In this document: positions 30,631-41,949 of the stretch, one piece after another
How positions within the stretch are numbered: the first letter of the stretch is position 1
Layout: every line of letters begins with the position of its first letter
Source: Sugiyamaella lignohabitans
Lineage: Eukaryota; Ascomycota; Dipodascomycetes; Dipodascales; Trichomonascaceae
DNA length: 64,000 bases
Assembly (NCBI RefSeq): GCF_001640025.1
Contig: NC_031672.1
Location: forward strand, 3,534,001 to 3,598,000
Direction of reading: 5' to 3'
Notes under the pieces: model-generated
Told to the model about the DNA's origin: nothing
What the model saw: the letters and a program-made list of their open reading frames with translations, nothing else
The model's database searches: none
Translations under genes and position numbers: made by a program

Positions 30631-31030
30631 CTGACCAAACGCTAATTTTCTGATCGATTTTACAGTTTTTCAAGCAAAATCGTTAAAGACCGACTGAACA
30701 TAAAATTTCGGATTGATTTTACATTATTTCGAGTAGAATCGCTAAAGGCTGAGAAAGCAAATTTTCTGATTGAATTTACATTATTTCAAGTAGAGTCGTT
30801 AGATTGACAAGCGCTAATTTTCTGATCGATTTTACATTATTTCAAGTAGAGTCGTTAGATTGACAAGCGCTAATTTTCTGATTGATCTTAGATTATTCCG
30901 AGTAGAACCGTGAAAGACAGAAGAGCGTTAATTTCTGATTTTTACATTATTTCAGGCAGAACCGTTAAAGACCAATAAAAGGCTATTGTCCCGATTGATT
31001 TTACATTTTTCCTAGTAGAATCTGTTGTTA
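30631..31030 (+). repeat. Seven-unit ~57-bp tandem repeat array upstream of the orphan ORF
   Basis: Seven consecutive units of 54-60 bp share GCTAATTTTCTGATCGATTT, then ACATTATTTCAAGTAGA, then TCGTTAAAGAC. Units 3-5 are the most alike and the outer ones are diverged. The array ends about 50 bp before the ATG at 31078, so it may lie in the promoter or leader. Confidence 0.85.
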
Positions 31031-31077
31031 CGGTTGAATCCGAGCTATTAATTCTTTTTATTCTGGATTATTCTACT

Positions 31078-31854
31078 ATGCTTCATTGTGGCTGGACCAA
31101 GATCAAGTCTTTGGGCAATTTGCTCCTACCTACTACTTACGTGTCGTTTCTCCTTGGTAAACATGAGAAACCGGTTCCACAAGTAGAACCGTTTATGAAC
31201 TACAGATGGCCTGCTCAAGCCACTGAGATGTGGACACCCCTTCCTCCACCTCCCCCAAAGATGAAACGGGGACTGGCCAAAATCAAAGAGAAGATAGAAC
31301 TTACTGCCCTCGTGGTCGTACTGGTTGGCATCATACTATGCCCCATCCGGGATAAGGAACCCCTGGAGGAGAAAGGGAATGAGAGAATGAAAGGAGCTAA
31401 ATCAGCTGCCACCAAGAGATATGTCGGAGAGAAGGACACAGTAGAAACACCATCAGGATCGACCAAACAGAAGGGATCCACCAAATCATTCAAGATGTCA
31501 ACAACTGCCACTACCGACTCACAATCCACTCTCGTAACAGAGAAGAAACGAACTAGAGTCAAGAAGATTTTCAAGAAACTTTGGGGAAAGAAGACGGAAT
31601 ATCAATCTGTGAAGGATACCCTCCCAGTATCTACCAAACCAATTCACAGTAGTCTCCCACCTATCACCGATACACTCCAAGTATCTACCAAACCAATTCA
31701 CAGTAGTCTCCCACCTATCACCGATACACTCCAAGTATCTACCAAACCAATTCACACTACTCCCCCTCTTAACGAAAATCCGTTTAAGATTCCAAGAAAA
31801 CTCGTTGGAACACCACCATGTCCCCCTCCAAGATACCACATAATCGTCTGGTAA
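31078..31854 (+). CDS. Orphan protein with 18-residue repeats and a predicted membrane segment
   Basis: I do not recognise this protein. 258 residues from an ATG. Visible: a proline run near 56-61, one hydrophobic segment (about 75-91, LTALVVVLVGIILCPI), a Lys/Ser/Thr-rich middle, a basic stretch (KKRTRVKKIFKKLWGKK) and three 18-residue repeats (TDTLQVSTKPIHSSLPPI type) at about 180-233, then a Pro-rich tail. The repeats are 54-bp DNA units (31615-31668, 31669-31722, 31723-31776 partial), and the first two are nearly identical. Long intact frame and codon-phased repeats support coding, but no homologue is known to me, so it may be lineage-specific or even chance. Confidence 0.5.
   Translation: MLHCGWTKIKSLGNLLLPTTYVSFLLGKHEKPVPQVEPFMNYRWPAQATEMWTPLPPPPPKMKRGLAKIKEKIELTALVVVLVGIILCPIRDKEPLEEKGNERMKGAKSAATKRYVGEKDTVETPSGSTKQKGSTKSFKMSTTATTDSQSTLVTEKKRTRVKKIFKKLWGKKTEYQSVKDTLPVSTKPIHSSLPPITDTLQVSTKPIHSSLPPITDTLQVSTKPIHTTPPLNENPFKIPRKLVGTPPCPPPRYHIIVW
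31615..31776 (+). repeat. 54-bp in-frame tandem repeat in the orphan ORF
   Basis: Three units (the third diverging after CCAATTCACA) of 54 bp, a multiple of three, so copy number can change without a frameshift. Confidence 0.9.
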
Positions 31855-32731
31855 ATCAGCCATTCAGTTGGACAAAGACTCTTTCCACCACACACGGAAT
31901 CACGGCATCGACTAGTATCTCTTGCGTCTCAGACCTAGGATAATCGGTAGCTGCACCTCGCGCTTGATGTCCTTAATATGAGATGCTCTAGTATTGGCAC
32001 CCCGAGTCATACTGGGATATCTAGTCTTGCCTCTTGTCCTCTTTGTCCAACGCAGTCACTAATGGTATTCACAGATCCATTCCGGATTCCACTCGTATTC
32101 CAAATCACTCGTGGTTTTTTTTTAATTTGTTTATTTATTGCAGCGAGGGAAGCTGCCGGAGCAAGCACAACGTGCATCGTGCCCTCCAATCAATTGCATG
32201 ATTATTTTTTCAATGGCTCATGGACCAAGGCTGCTGGAGCGAACACAAATTGCATCGTGTCCTCCCCTATTCGCTACCAGAGGATCTTCCATCAACGAGA
32301 GAAACTTTGCATCATCCACTATTCTGCATTATCTCTTAATGTCTGTTTGATCCTCTGGTAAGAATTTGTCATTATCAATTATAGCCGCCGTCCAAGCCTT
32401 TTTTGTATTCATTGTCTCTCTGTACTCTCTATTCTTGTTTTAATATTAGTCTATTGTTTACCATTCTACTACTCTTCTAAGGATCCTCCAGTTTCATTGA
32501 AGAATCCTGATTGCTAGACAGGAAGTTCTGACTAAAGCCCTACCTCTATTAGCAAGATCCTGGAGTAGTTGCTAAAAATGGTGCAAAGAGAATGACTGAA
32601 TGAAGCATGTACCGAGTGTCAAGACCTCAAGAATCGGTCGTAAGGTACTTCTAGGTCATAGTCACAACGCTGACTACGCCGAAACAGTCAAAATCTACCT
32701 CTGAGAGCAAAAAAATTAATTAATATTAAAA
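31855..32731. other. Intergenic, with a weak duplicated segment
   Basis: A 127-residue ATG frame at 31978-32361 has no recognisable homology. It includes two diverged copies, 78 bp apart, of a segment like GCTGC(C/T)GGAGC.A.CACAA..TGCATCGTG (about 32153 and 32229). I do not call it a gene. Confidence 0.45.
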
Positions 32732-33865
32732 TCAGATATCGAAGAGCGCATGGGTGTTTTCCCAGATAGCATCAGTGAGCTCTTCGAGAGTGATGCCTTT
32801 GATGCCAGCGACAACCTGGGCCACCAGAGAGATAGAACAGGGTTCACAACGGCCCCGGACCATGGCTCCTGGCGTAAATTTTTCTTTCTTAACAGCGTCG
32901 TAAGGGAGTAGTTGAGCTGCCACTGGGGCACTCGCTGCAAGGTATTTCTTGTACGAGGCATGCGATGGTCTTATCTCACACCATGGACCGTCGGTCTCGA
33001 GCATGATCCGATTAAGTGGAATTGCCTCTACCACTTTCAAATTCTCTTCTGTTTTCAATGAGCAACCGTTTATACCAATATACAGACCCAACGACAGCAA
33101 GTCTTGGACCTCGTCCAAGGTGCCTGTGAATGAATGCACCACACCTCCCTTAGGAAGTTTTCCAGCCTCAATATAAGGAGATAAAATAGAATGGAAGTCG
33201 TCTTTACAAGCACGAGAGTGCAGGAATAATGGTAAGTTCACTTTTGTTGCAACATCGAGCTGCTGTTTGAAGTATTTTCGCTGAACATCGGCTGGGGCAT
33301 AGTGCAGTCGGTCATAATCAAGTCCTATTTCGCCAAATGCCTTAACAATACCTCTATTTTTGCCATCAACAGCAAGCTCTTCAAGCTTCTGAATATACTC
33401 TTCTGGTTTCATTTTATGCTTTTCTATGTCATCTATCTCCGTGGCATGGCATGGATGGACACCCACTGTGGAGTATAATGGATTGTTCCTACTGTCTGCT
33501 TCACCCTTGCTAAACTTCTGACATAATTCTATCGCTGCAAGAGACTCTTCGAGATTCGAACCAGTCACCAGCATCTTCTCTACACCAGTCTCTTTGGCTC
33601 GTTCTAGGACCAGTGGTAGATCCTCTTCATGGTGTTTCCGCCCGTGGTAATATCCCTTGAACTGGACATCCGTCAAATTGGCACCTGTTTCTGTTAGTCT
33701 TCTTCACGGGGACATGCCTCCGGCGGCTGGGGCTCCGCCCCAGACCCCGTAGCTCCTGCTTCGCAGGAGATACTCGGGGTGGTGGGCTGTATCCATCAGT
33801 CGGTTTTGGCACTTACCGATGTCTATATATCGCAGCTTTTGTACCGCTGCTTTGGCCGCTTGCAT
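32732..33865 (-). CDS. TatD-family metal-dependent nuclease, two exons (33817-33865, 32732-33684)
   Basis: TIM-barrel DNase of the TatD/TATDN1 family (yeast YBL055C group), linked to 3'-5' DNA degradation and apoptosis-like DNA breakdown. The spliced product is 333 residues. Exon 1 (MQAAKAAVQKLRYIDI) is joined by a 132-nt intron (donor GTAAGT, branch ACTAAC, acceptor AAACAG) to GANLTDVQFKGYYHG, restoring the family's YIDIGANLTD start. Metal and active-site motifs: VGVHPCHA, AFGEIGLDYDR, FLHSRAC, VHSFTGT, MLETDGPWCEIRPSH. The longest frame in exon 2 begins at TTG, so the exon 1 ATG is needed. The intron carries one fold-back arm. Confidence 0.94.
33716..33769 (+). repeat. Fold-back arm inside the TatD intron
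   Basis: A hairpin-ended arm preceded by GGGGACAT. In the minus-strand transcript it ends GGAGGCATGTCCCC, about 30 nt before the acceptor. Confidence 0.93.
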
Positions 33866-34273
33866 GCTGTTTGTTCTATAAATGCACGATTCAATCTATT
33901 TTATTTCCAAAAGTTTCAACCTCGCTCGGCTTTTTTATTGCAACCAACTCTATTACTCTATGTCGGTTACGTGTGAAAAGGTGAAGATTGATCTGAAATA
34001 ATGCATGATTTTCAACATCGCGAACTTGCACCTCGGACCAAGAATCTTCTGCGAAGCGGGAGCCATGGGGTCTGGGAAAGAGCCCCAGCCGCCGGGAGAC
34101 AAGTTACCCAAGAGAAATATCTACGGAAATCGGCTCACAAGGGTGTTTGAACCAGGGATTATTGCCAGAAGTGGGCTCTTATCGCCGATAACAATCTCTG
34201 TTTTAGGAAGGTCCCTTGCCCATATCGATATCTGGGAGATCAGGACAGGAGCATTTCGAAGAGTTAACCGACC
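33866..34273. promoter_or_regulatory. Shared divergent promoter region of TatD and the PTAR1-like gene
   Basis: 408 bp between two divergently starting genes. It includes a degenerate fold-back arm at 34046-34100. No clear TATA. Confidence 0.4.
34046..34100 (-). repeat. Fold-back arm, single, degenerate
   Basis: CTTCTGCGAAGCGGGAG, then GGGGTCTGGGAAAGAGCCCCAG (one stem mismatch), then CCGCCGGGAGAC. Reverse orientation. Confidence 0.8.
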
Positions 34274-35503
34274 ATGGCACCGGTTCTTCTGGGGTTGGAT
34301 CAAGCATTCCAGCTGGCGGATATTATTTATGGCAATGACAACTTGTAAGTATAAGACGGTGTATTACTATTGATTAGTTCATGATTAAGGTTTGACAGAT
34401 CTCGTAATGAGAAGATGAGTATGGGACGTTACTAACAAAATCTTTCTGCTAGGTCTCATATTGAACTGGTCCCAAGCACAATTCACTTGGATTCAACCTT
34501 GGTATTTCAAGATGGTGTCTTAGGACTACATAACAAGACATTGATGAGTATCTATGGGGTACTAAGGAAAGAATTAGAAGATCTGTTCGAGAAGTCGCAT
34601 CAGCTGACAGAGGTTCAGAGACATGAGTTGTGGAAGTTGACTTTAATATCACTTTTGGCTACTACGGAGAACCTGAGAGCAATAAATTCCAGAAAAAGAC
34701 TGATAAAACAGTTTCCAGACAGATTTAAACCCATTGAGGAACTACGGATCCTAAATATCATATTTGCATCTCCTTTACAAAGGCATACTAAGAGCCCAAT
34801 GCTGTGGCAGCACCGTCGTTGGATTGTAGAAATACTCTCCAAGGATAGTAATAACAGTTTCAGTCGGCAATTGTCAACGACTGGCAATAACACAGACAGA
34901 AAAGAAACAGAAACAGGCGATATTAGTCGAAGTATATACAAACGTGTATGGTCAGACCTGCAGCCAGACAGCAATGTCAAGAACCAAGATCAGTTGAATA
35001 CTTCCCAAACTCCGACTAATACAGTAGAAGTAACAACTGATACAAGCACAAGTGGTAGAAATCTACATCGTCTAGAAGCGGAATTTTGGGTGATATTTCT
35101 GGCTGGAGAGATTCACCCACGAAACTACTACGCTTGGGCATATGCTCGATGGCTAATTGATAGGTTCGACTACTCGAAAAACAAAGACGAGTTAAATTGG
35201 CTCATTGAGACGGTATATGGCGTGTGCAAGTCTCATGTTAGTGACATCTCATCATGGTCGTTTCTTCAACACCTCATTGAAGTCGCTTCGGACCCTGAAA
35301 CAACAATCAATTATACACGAAAATGCTACGAACTAACCGAACTGTGTCCGGGTCACGAGTCAATGTGGACTTTTCTCAGGTGGGCACTAGCCACGACATC
35401 CCATACACTTTCTGACCTACCACCAGCAACTTGGGACCGCGAGCTCCAAACAAAGGCAGACGACTGGATTCTACGACGACAAGTAACACTTCATAATTTC
35501 TAA
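34274..35503 (+). CDS. Protein prenyltransferase alpha-subunit-repeat protein (PTAR1-like), two exons (34274-34344, 34453-35503)
   Basis: Contains PPTA repeats, the helical-pair repeat of farnesyl/geranylgeranyl-transferase alpha subunits; the PTAR1 group partners in Rab/SNARE prenylation. The spliced product is 373 residues. Exon 1 (MAPVLLGLDQAFQLADII) joins through a 108-nt intron (donor GTAAGT, branch TACTAAC, acceptor TGCTAG) to SHIELVPSTIHLDS. Repeat signatures are SPMLWQHRRWIVEIL (about 137-151) and HPRNYYAWAYARWLID (about 242-257). It lacks the full set of repeats of a classical Ram2 or Bet4, so I assign the family but not a named enzyme. Confidence 0.85.
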
Positions 35504-35615
35504 ACCACCGTCTCTCAAACCACAACTGAGAAGCTACTTTTTGTATTTATCGGGTAATTTTACAGATCCCACCCAATAACCAAAACAGTGGAGAAGCTCT
35601 CCACTCCCCGAACAC

Positions 35616-35675
35616 CGACTCGAGCGCAGCGAGAGGAGCCACGGGGTCTGGGGCGGAGCCCCAGCCGCCGGAGGC
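35616..35675 (-). repeat. Fold-back arm, single, between convergent genes
   Basis: CTCGAG-type reverse arm in the 257-bp 3'-3' spacer between the PTAR1-like gene and OSH6/7. Confidence 0.94.
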
Positions 35676-35760
35676 AGTCAGAGGCTCCAGAAAAATAGAT
35701 GCCATGATAAATACGTGTATGTATATAAGATACGTAACAACTAGGTAGAGAGGGATTTGA

Positions 35761-37221
35761 TTAGGACTCGGCATCCACGAACTCGTCGTCACTCTCACCA
35801 GAGACGGAGGCAGCGCTGGTGCCAGAAGAAGTCTTAGGAAGAGCAGATTTCAAGCCGCTGACGTCGTTGAGCCCACCAGAAGGCGTGGGGGTAGCGCCAG
35901 GAGCAGGTGCTGAGGCTGTAGAAGTAGCAGTAGCAGCAACTGTGTCATGAGGGTTCTTCTTAAAGGCAGGAATGCTGAAATGTTCATGGAACTGCTGGCC
36001 AGGGAGAATAGGGGCAATTGAGAACACTTGCTCAGTCTGCTTCTTGACATCCAGGGGATCGATGTCTTTATAAATGACATATTCCAAAGGCGAGTTATCG
36101 ACATGCTTAAACAGCTTAGGATGGAACTCAACCCCGTCCTCTTCACGTTTACGGGCCTCGGCTCTCTGGCGGTCTTCAATGAAGAACTTCTCATCGGTAG
36201 CTACAGTGTGGTCACGAGCACCAAGTGCATTAGTAACCTTCTCCCATAGTCTTCGAGACTCAAGAGGACCCTGCTCGGCAATAGGACGTACCTTTGGTGG
36301 AGACTTCTTGGCAGTAGCAGCATCGAAAAACACACTCTTGTGACCGGTACTAAGGTTCTTGATTTCGAGAACCTCATTCCACTTACCAGTGATTTCATAC
36401 AGAACCTTTCCAGTGGAAATTTTCTTAATCTCACCGTGAATGGCGTTGTAGGTACCAGAAATAAAACCCTTGGTCTTGAATTCAATGTTGCAAATAAGAT
36501 CGTTATCTTTACACTTGATGACGGCAAAGTCGCCCAATTCGAACTTGAGAGTACCAATCAACACACCTCTGGCATACATATTTGGCTGGGTGATTTCGTA
36601 CTCTTCAGCTTCGCCATTAGGACTCTTAATATCGAGAAACTTTAAGAAACCAACACCCTCCATAATACTTGCAGCGGAGTTACCAAGAAAACGTGATTTG
36701 GGCACAAGAGTACCATCAATACGAATATGGTGTTCGGGCCAGATATAGAAATAGGACGACTTGGGAGGATGGTGAGATGTCTGCTCAGCAATATAATACG
36801 ATCTAGTATTATCATCATTATCCCAATAACAAGTGAAATGTTCACCCAGAACAGGGTTCAAAGGTTTCTTTACGGCTTTAGGGGCAATGTGCCAACCCGA
36901 CAAGTACCACTTGACGACCTGAACGAACCGGTCGACAGGGTCTTTAGTAGCATGAGCCTCGTTGAGGATATATGGATGTTGCAATTGATTTGTGATTCTT
37001 TCCAGCATCGACTTGCGCTCCAAGATGAAGGTGGGAAGTGTAATACGCGACAAGTCAGCACCAGCACGTAGTTGACCGATCAAACTAAGAATGATGTTTT
37101 GTCCTTCTCCATCGACCTCATCGATATCATCAATATCTTCAGCTGGAGAAGGTGTGTTCTGAGAGGGCGATTTTGAGTGGCCGTGGCCGTGACCATGGCG
37201 GCCAAGTAATCCTACTGCCAT
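35761..37221 (-). CDS. OSH6: Oxysterol-binding-protein homologue, Osh6/Osh7 type
   Basis: Lipid-transfer protein. Osh6/7 move phosphatidylserine from ER to plasma membrane in exchange for PI4P at contact sites. 486 residues, single exon, ATG at 37221. The N-terminus is His/Gly-rich (GHGHGHGH), then an acidic stretch, then the ORD. The ORD lid and core include ITLPTFILERKSMLERIT and YLSGWHIAPKAVKKPLNPVLG; the OSBP fingerprint is EQTSHHPP. The residues around the lid and KPLNPVLGE match Osh6/7 better than Kes1. It has no PH or ankyrin domain. The C-terminal Ala/Thr/Pro-rich tail looks disordered. It fits near YPP1 functionally, since Ypp1 recruits the PI4-kinase that makes PI4P. Confidence 0.93.
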   Translation of the reverse strand: MAVGLLGRHGHGHGHSKSPSQNTPSPAEDIDDIDEVDGEGQNIILSLIGQLRAGADLSRITLPTFILERKSMLERITNQLQHPYILNEAHATKDPVDRFVQVVKWYLSGWHIAPKAVKKPLNPVLGEHFTCYWDNDDNTRSYYIAEQTSHHPPKSSYFYIWPEHHIRIDGTLVPKSRFLGNSAASIMEGVGFLKFLDIKSPNGEAEEYEITQPNMYARGVLIGTLKFELGDFAVIKCKDNDLICNIEFKTKGFISGTYNAIHGEIKKISTGKVLYEITGKWNEVLEIKNLSTGHKSVFFDAATAKKSPPKVRPIAEQGPLESRRLWEKVTNALGARDHTVATDEKFFIEDRQRAEARKREEDGVEFHPKLFKHVDNSPLEYVIYKDIDPLDVKKQTEQVFSIAPILPGQQFHEHFSIPAFKKNPHDTVAATATSTASAPAPGATPTPSGGLNDVSGLKSALPKTSSGTSAASVSGESDDEFVDAES

Positions 37222-38324
37222 TTTACTAAACGATGGGGATGAGTTGTCAAGTTTGTTTGCCGTTATTTACTCACTATTAAAAATGTGAGTATCTAACTGA
37301 GTTTAATATGTATTACGAACAGAGCTGAATCGAGAATCAAATCGGAACCTCGGAATGACAATCTAAGACGACAAATCGAAAATGGTTGTTGAGAACAATA
37401 AATACCAGGCAATTAGAGGTTGAAATTAGTCGATGCCTATTCAACGAGAAGATCCTGAATGTCACTTTTAGTGTCTCTACAAAACTGTTAGATACAATAC
37501 TACAATACCAAAGAAAGAGCCAAGAAGAGCAAAAGCTAGAAACGGACCGATGTGTCGACTTTTTTTAACAATTGAGTCAAAACCCAGTGGCAATTGAGAA
37601 TGCAACTTGTTTCTTGCTTTCTACCAGACTAATTTACTATATTTACTGTCGCTGTGGGACCTTCCAGTTGTTTTTCTACCAAAAAAAGTAACCTGTAATA
37701 TCGTACTAACTTGTAGCCTGCCAATGCTGTTCAGCTGTCCAGACTTCCCCCTCTTTTCTTGCCCTTTATCCTGGTATTTATACTGCTGTTATTCCTTCTC
37801 TTTATTTGGCTTTTCGCAGCTATATCGTTCTACTGCCTCAACTTCCTGCTCAACTATCTAACCAGCTAAATTCCAAAGCACGATCGATATCAATCGTTCA
37901 ATTGCAAAATCCACCCAACTAGCCACCGAATTACACAAACAAATCTTACCTTTAATTCACTATCGATAGAAGACCGACTGAAGAAAAAGAGAGAGAAAGC
38001 AACAAATAAAATTACCACAAATTACGAAACGAAACAAGTAAAACTGCGGAAACCAAACCAAGTCTCGATGCAATAAATTATTTTACCAATAATTAATTGA
38101 AATAATAACCAATCAACCAATTGAAATAATTAAATTCCAAATGAAAGAAAAATATTATTCAAATATCAAACAGGCCCGTATAAACGTGTATAAATGATGG
38201 TAAAAAAGTAAGAGTCAAGCAAACGCAAGGTAAAAATAAAAGTCTAAATTAAAATACATGCACAGAGGAGGCGAAGGCAACAAAAACACACGCTGAACCG
38301 CAACTGACTAACGGGAGACATTGG

Positions 38325-38347
38325 GCTGCTGCTGCTGCTGCTGCTGC
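38325..38347. repeat. (GCT)7 microsatellite
   Basis: Uninterrupted GCT trinucleotides in non-coding sequence. Confidence 0.9.
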
Positions 38348-38734
38348 CCGTTGTACTCACCTCCACCTGTGCTGCACGGTTATTATTATCGCTTTACTGA
38401 GTCAAGCACCACCACCTCAGTAGCCGTCTGTAAATAGGTAGGTACGGGAGTTGCTGCCGGGCGGTAGCGCGTCGTGAAACCTGCTGCAGTTCCGGTGGTG
38501 CATGTGCGGTTGCTCCGGGTTGTAGGTCGGTGGATGCAGCGGAATCAGGGGTCCCACGGCGGTCGGGTCAGGCCCTAGTGGCTGAGCCAGCAGAGCCTGC
38601 CGTTGCCGTTACGACCGTCTCAGTCGACCGGGGCTCACTATCTCCGGATCAAGATTTCTCCCACGTCAAAAATCGACAGTCAAAAATTGCCAATTAAGAT
38701 TCTATAAAGCGGGATCCAGCAGAGACTTCACCAG

Positions 38735-38812
38735 CTGGGCAACCTCACCTGGCAACCTCAGCTGGCAACCTCAGCTAGCGGCCTCACCTGGCGGCCTCAC
38801 CTGGCGGGGTAA
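38735..38812. repeat. 13-bp minisatellite, six units
   Basis: Six units of the form CTGGC(A/G)(A/G)CCTCA(C/G); the last is altered to CTGGCGGGGTAAG. Confidence 0.85.
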
Positions 38813-39258
38813 GTGGGGCGACGTGAGGCAGCAGGGCTCTTGGCTACCAAAGGTAGAAAGGCGTTTTTCCCTTTGATGTGCTTTTCACGACCCAGAAACT
38901 CAGCCCAGAATCTCAATGACCGGGGTCAATTGTGTTATAAAGTGAAGCTACGAAGAGGGATAGCGGATTTCAGAGCATACGGCACGTCCAGGGACCGTGT
39001 CTGGCTCTCAAGGCTCACAAAACCAGTAGGGTTGGCGTCCCGAGCCGACTGACGCGGCCTGCTGCCCGTCGCCTGGGCCACCCGGGCAGGCCGCTATCGC
39101 TCCCAGAGTCTCAACCCCTCCTGCGCTGTACGGTTAATCTGCGACCAAAACAGCAAAGACCGTCGCTGACACTGGGCATCGCATGTGGGTTAGGACCGCA
39201 TCTTCGCGCCCGCTAGGGTTCGCCATCCGGCCTCCGGTGCGTGGGAGGAGGGGGGGCT

Positions 39259-39396
39259 GCCTCCGGCGGCTGGGGCTCCGCCCCAGACCCTGGTTGCTCC
39301 TGCTTCGCAGGAGAATAGCGGGACCGGACACTCAACGACTCGAGCGCAGCGAGAGGAGCAGCCAGGGTCTGGGGCGGAGCCCCAGCCGCCGGAGGC
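39259..39396. repeat. Complete fold-back element (22-nt core), mixed arm types
   Basis: Forward hairpin-ended arm 39259-39313, 22-nt core 39314-39335 (contains CGGGACCGG), reverse CTCGAG-type arm 39336-39396, followed by ATGTCCCC. Confidence 0.95.
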
Positions 39397-41814
39397 ATGT
39401 CCCCGTGAAAATGCAAGCGGGATGTGGAAGTGTTCACAAGTAACATTGTATTTATCTGTCGAAAAACAACAGTGAGCTATTCCCCTAAGAAGTTCGTTGG
39501 TACCCGGGTGTGGAGTGCTTTGCCTGTATTTCATGTGAAACTGCTGTCGTCTCATTAGATATCGACTGACTGGCTTAACGAAACAGTAGTATCGATTCTA
39601 GAGTGGTTCTCTGGAAAGTTTGATGTACAGCATTGGTCGTTTTGGCTTCAATTCTCCAGTCTGCCACTCACCTGGTGGCTATTCAAATTGATATAATAGC
39701 CTAAGCGCTATGCACGTCTTAGACATGCTTATATATATAATCCAAGCCATTTAAACCCTGTGGAGCAGGTAGGCATCTAGAATTATTGGTGCTGTTAAGC
39801 ACAATATCATGATAGATGGTGTTTGTAGTAAGACAATTTACATTTGGGGTTAAAATATGATACAGCGTCATAGTCGAGGCTAGAATGGGCGATTTTCATA
39901 GGAAATATCCTTCTACTGACATTCAATGTTTGTTTATAATATGTAAATCTTATGACACCACCAGCACATAGCAAGTAATACATGAACTTGATACCACAAT
40001 GGTAACAGACACAGCAGATGCGACAATCCTCAACCGGTGACATAGGTGCCTAAGCTTTAATTTATGGAATAGAATAGAATCCGAAGTTTTGATATCAAAC
40101 CCAACAGTTGTAAAACAAAATCTTGAGACACCTGAACACAGGTAACAATGATGCAAAAAAAGAGCTGCCCCATGTCAAAATTTAGGACTGCCCCTAATTA
40201 TTGGCTAGTAAATTATAATGCCAATAGCAATCTTACCATTTTCATTCATGGACTTGGCGACGAATCCAACGGCTATATGGTTCAATAAAATCAGTCGAAA
40301 ATCAGTAGTTAGTTATTCTGGACCCAGCCCACCTATCCAAGACGAACTTAAAGGCACCAATATTCCAACAAGAATAAAACATCTATCATATGACACACAG
40401 AAAAGTGTCGTTAGTTATACAATCAGGTTGGTTAGTAATAATAATGATTCCATGACCTGGGCAGTTCACTGTATGGCCATTCATTTCCAACGAGCTAGAC
40501 ACCCATACCAAGGGCAGGAAATGCTAAGAGCATAGCCAGTTCATCTTCTAAGTCACTGGATCCGTTGAAATATTTGTCTGACTTTAACTTTGCGAGAAAC
40601 AATTGAAATTATTGAAAAACGTTGAAAAACTAGTAAACTGTAGCCGGCCAAGAAAGTAGTCTCGACAGTATTTTTTGGAATTCATTTGTGTACTAATTGA
40701 ATTTAATCGGCTTGAAATTATTAGTTAGGGTATTTATTCTACATGTTTTTTTGAATTGGCAAAAAGACATACCAGTGACATTGGCCCGATACCCTGGCCT
40801 AGCCATTCAATAAACCCACAACGTAGTTCTTCATTTCTTATACGAGTTTTAGAAGCTGGACTATTAACTTCCCTTTACCATTGATGTATTTGAATTCAAT
40901 CTGTTATAAAATCTGTATCAAATGCTAAATTTTTGCCCACCTCGCTGACTTTCAACGATTCTATTAATTTCCTGCTCGCCAAAAATTAGCATTACCCGGC
41001 ATTAATCTCGCGTTTGAAGAAAATGATATTTATCGTGAACTGGTATGGCAAAATGCATATTTCTCGAAAATAAGACGCAATTGGACGTCGTAGAGATTCT
41101 ATTTTGTACGAAACATGTAATTCATGTCATAGGCAGGAATCACAAACAAATTTGATGAACTTAAGAATACTCCACTCCTAATCGTGAAGGTATTAAATGA
41201 CCCATGACCAAGCTCCGTTCCATTTTCCGGGTAACCCTTATATTCACTCTTGGGAAAGAAGTGTAGAAAAACAGTAAACCTATTTTAAATTTTTCTTTCC
41301 TCGAGGAGTTAAACTATTGTATATAGAGCTGAAAAGTCGTCAATAATGGTTTGAAAACAAAGAAATAAATGAAACATAGAAATATTGGGAGGGAAGAAGA
41401 AAATGTATTTAGCACTTACCCGGCAGACCGAGACTGGCGACAAAAATGGTTTTTTGAATCTAAGATATGACAATCGGACGAGAAAGAAATTCCCGGTGCT
41501 TAGTACCCACAAGTCCATGCAATTTCACAATTGTTCTATTTCATGAAATCTTCACTGTTTTCCTTAGGATATGTTTTTCCAATTTATATGACTTACTATA
41601 CCTATGAGCCGACTTGCGTTTTCTCTGCTGCATTTTCAGTGCAAATATCAGTCCACGAAATCGAAACTAAAAGAAACTCTCACTCTATATACGTGAAATA
41701 CGGAATTATACCTTAAAAGACAAAAAGAACTGCTAACCCTCTCCCAAATAGATGACGACCACACCCCGCATGCCTCATGCAGGGCCCAGTAGTAAGTCCT
41801 TGTGTGGTGTGAAT
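39397..41814. other. Gene desert right part
   Basis: 2.4 kb of AT-rich sequence with no recognisable gene. TTACCCGG/CCGGGTAA words occur at 40992, 41227 and 41416, similar to the 28-29.7 kb desert. Confidence 0.5.
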
Positions 41815-41949
41815 GCCTCCGGCGGCTGGGGCTCTGCCCCAGACCCTGCTGCTTCTCTCGCTACGCTTGAGGAGAGCATCTACGGCCCTAGCAATCTCCT
41901 GCGAAGCAGGAGCAACAGGGTCTGGGGCGGAGCCCCAGCCGCCGGAGGC
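41815..41949. repeat. Fold-back element upstream of HGH1
   Basis: Forward arm 41815-41874 (degenerate at its inner end), core of about 21 nt containing TACGGCCCTAGCAAT, reverse hairpin-ended arm 41896-41949. It lies 130 bp before the HGH1 ATG. Confidence 0.92.

Larger units (their letters stand above)
37222..39258. other. Gene desert left part (OSH6/7 promoter and beyond)
   Basis: No conserved protein. 37222-37900 is the OSH6/7 upstream region. 38325-38347 is a (GCT)n run, 38735-38812 a 13-bp minisatellite. GC-richer sequence spans 38400-39200. A GTAAGT at 38809 could be a donor of an untranslated or non-coding transcript, but I see no matching acceptor. Confidence 0.45.

Noticed and set aside
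31978..32361. 127-residue ATG frame with a duplicated AAGA(S/N)T segment
   Set aside because: No recognisable homology, no clear promoter or splice context; the duplication is also seen as DNA-level similarity with frame-neutral changes. Left as intergenic.
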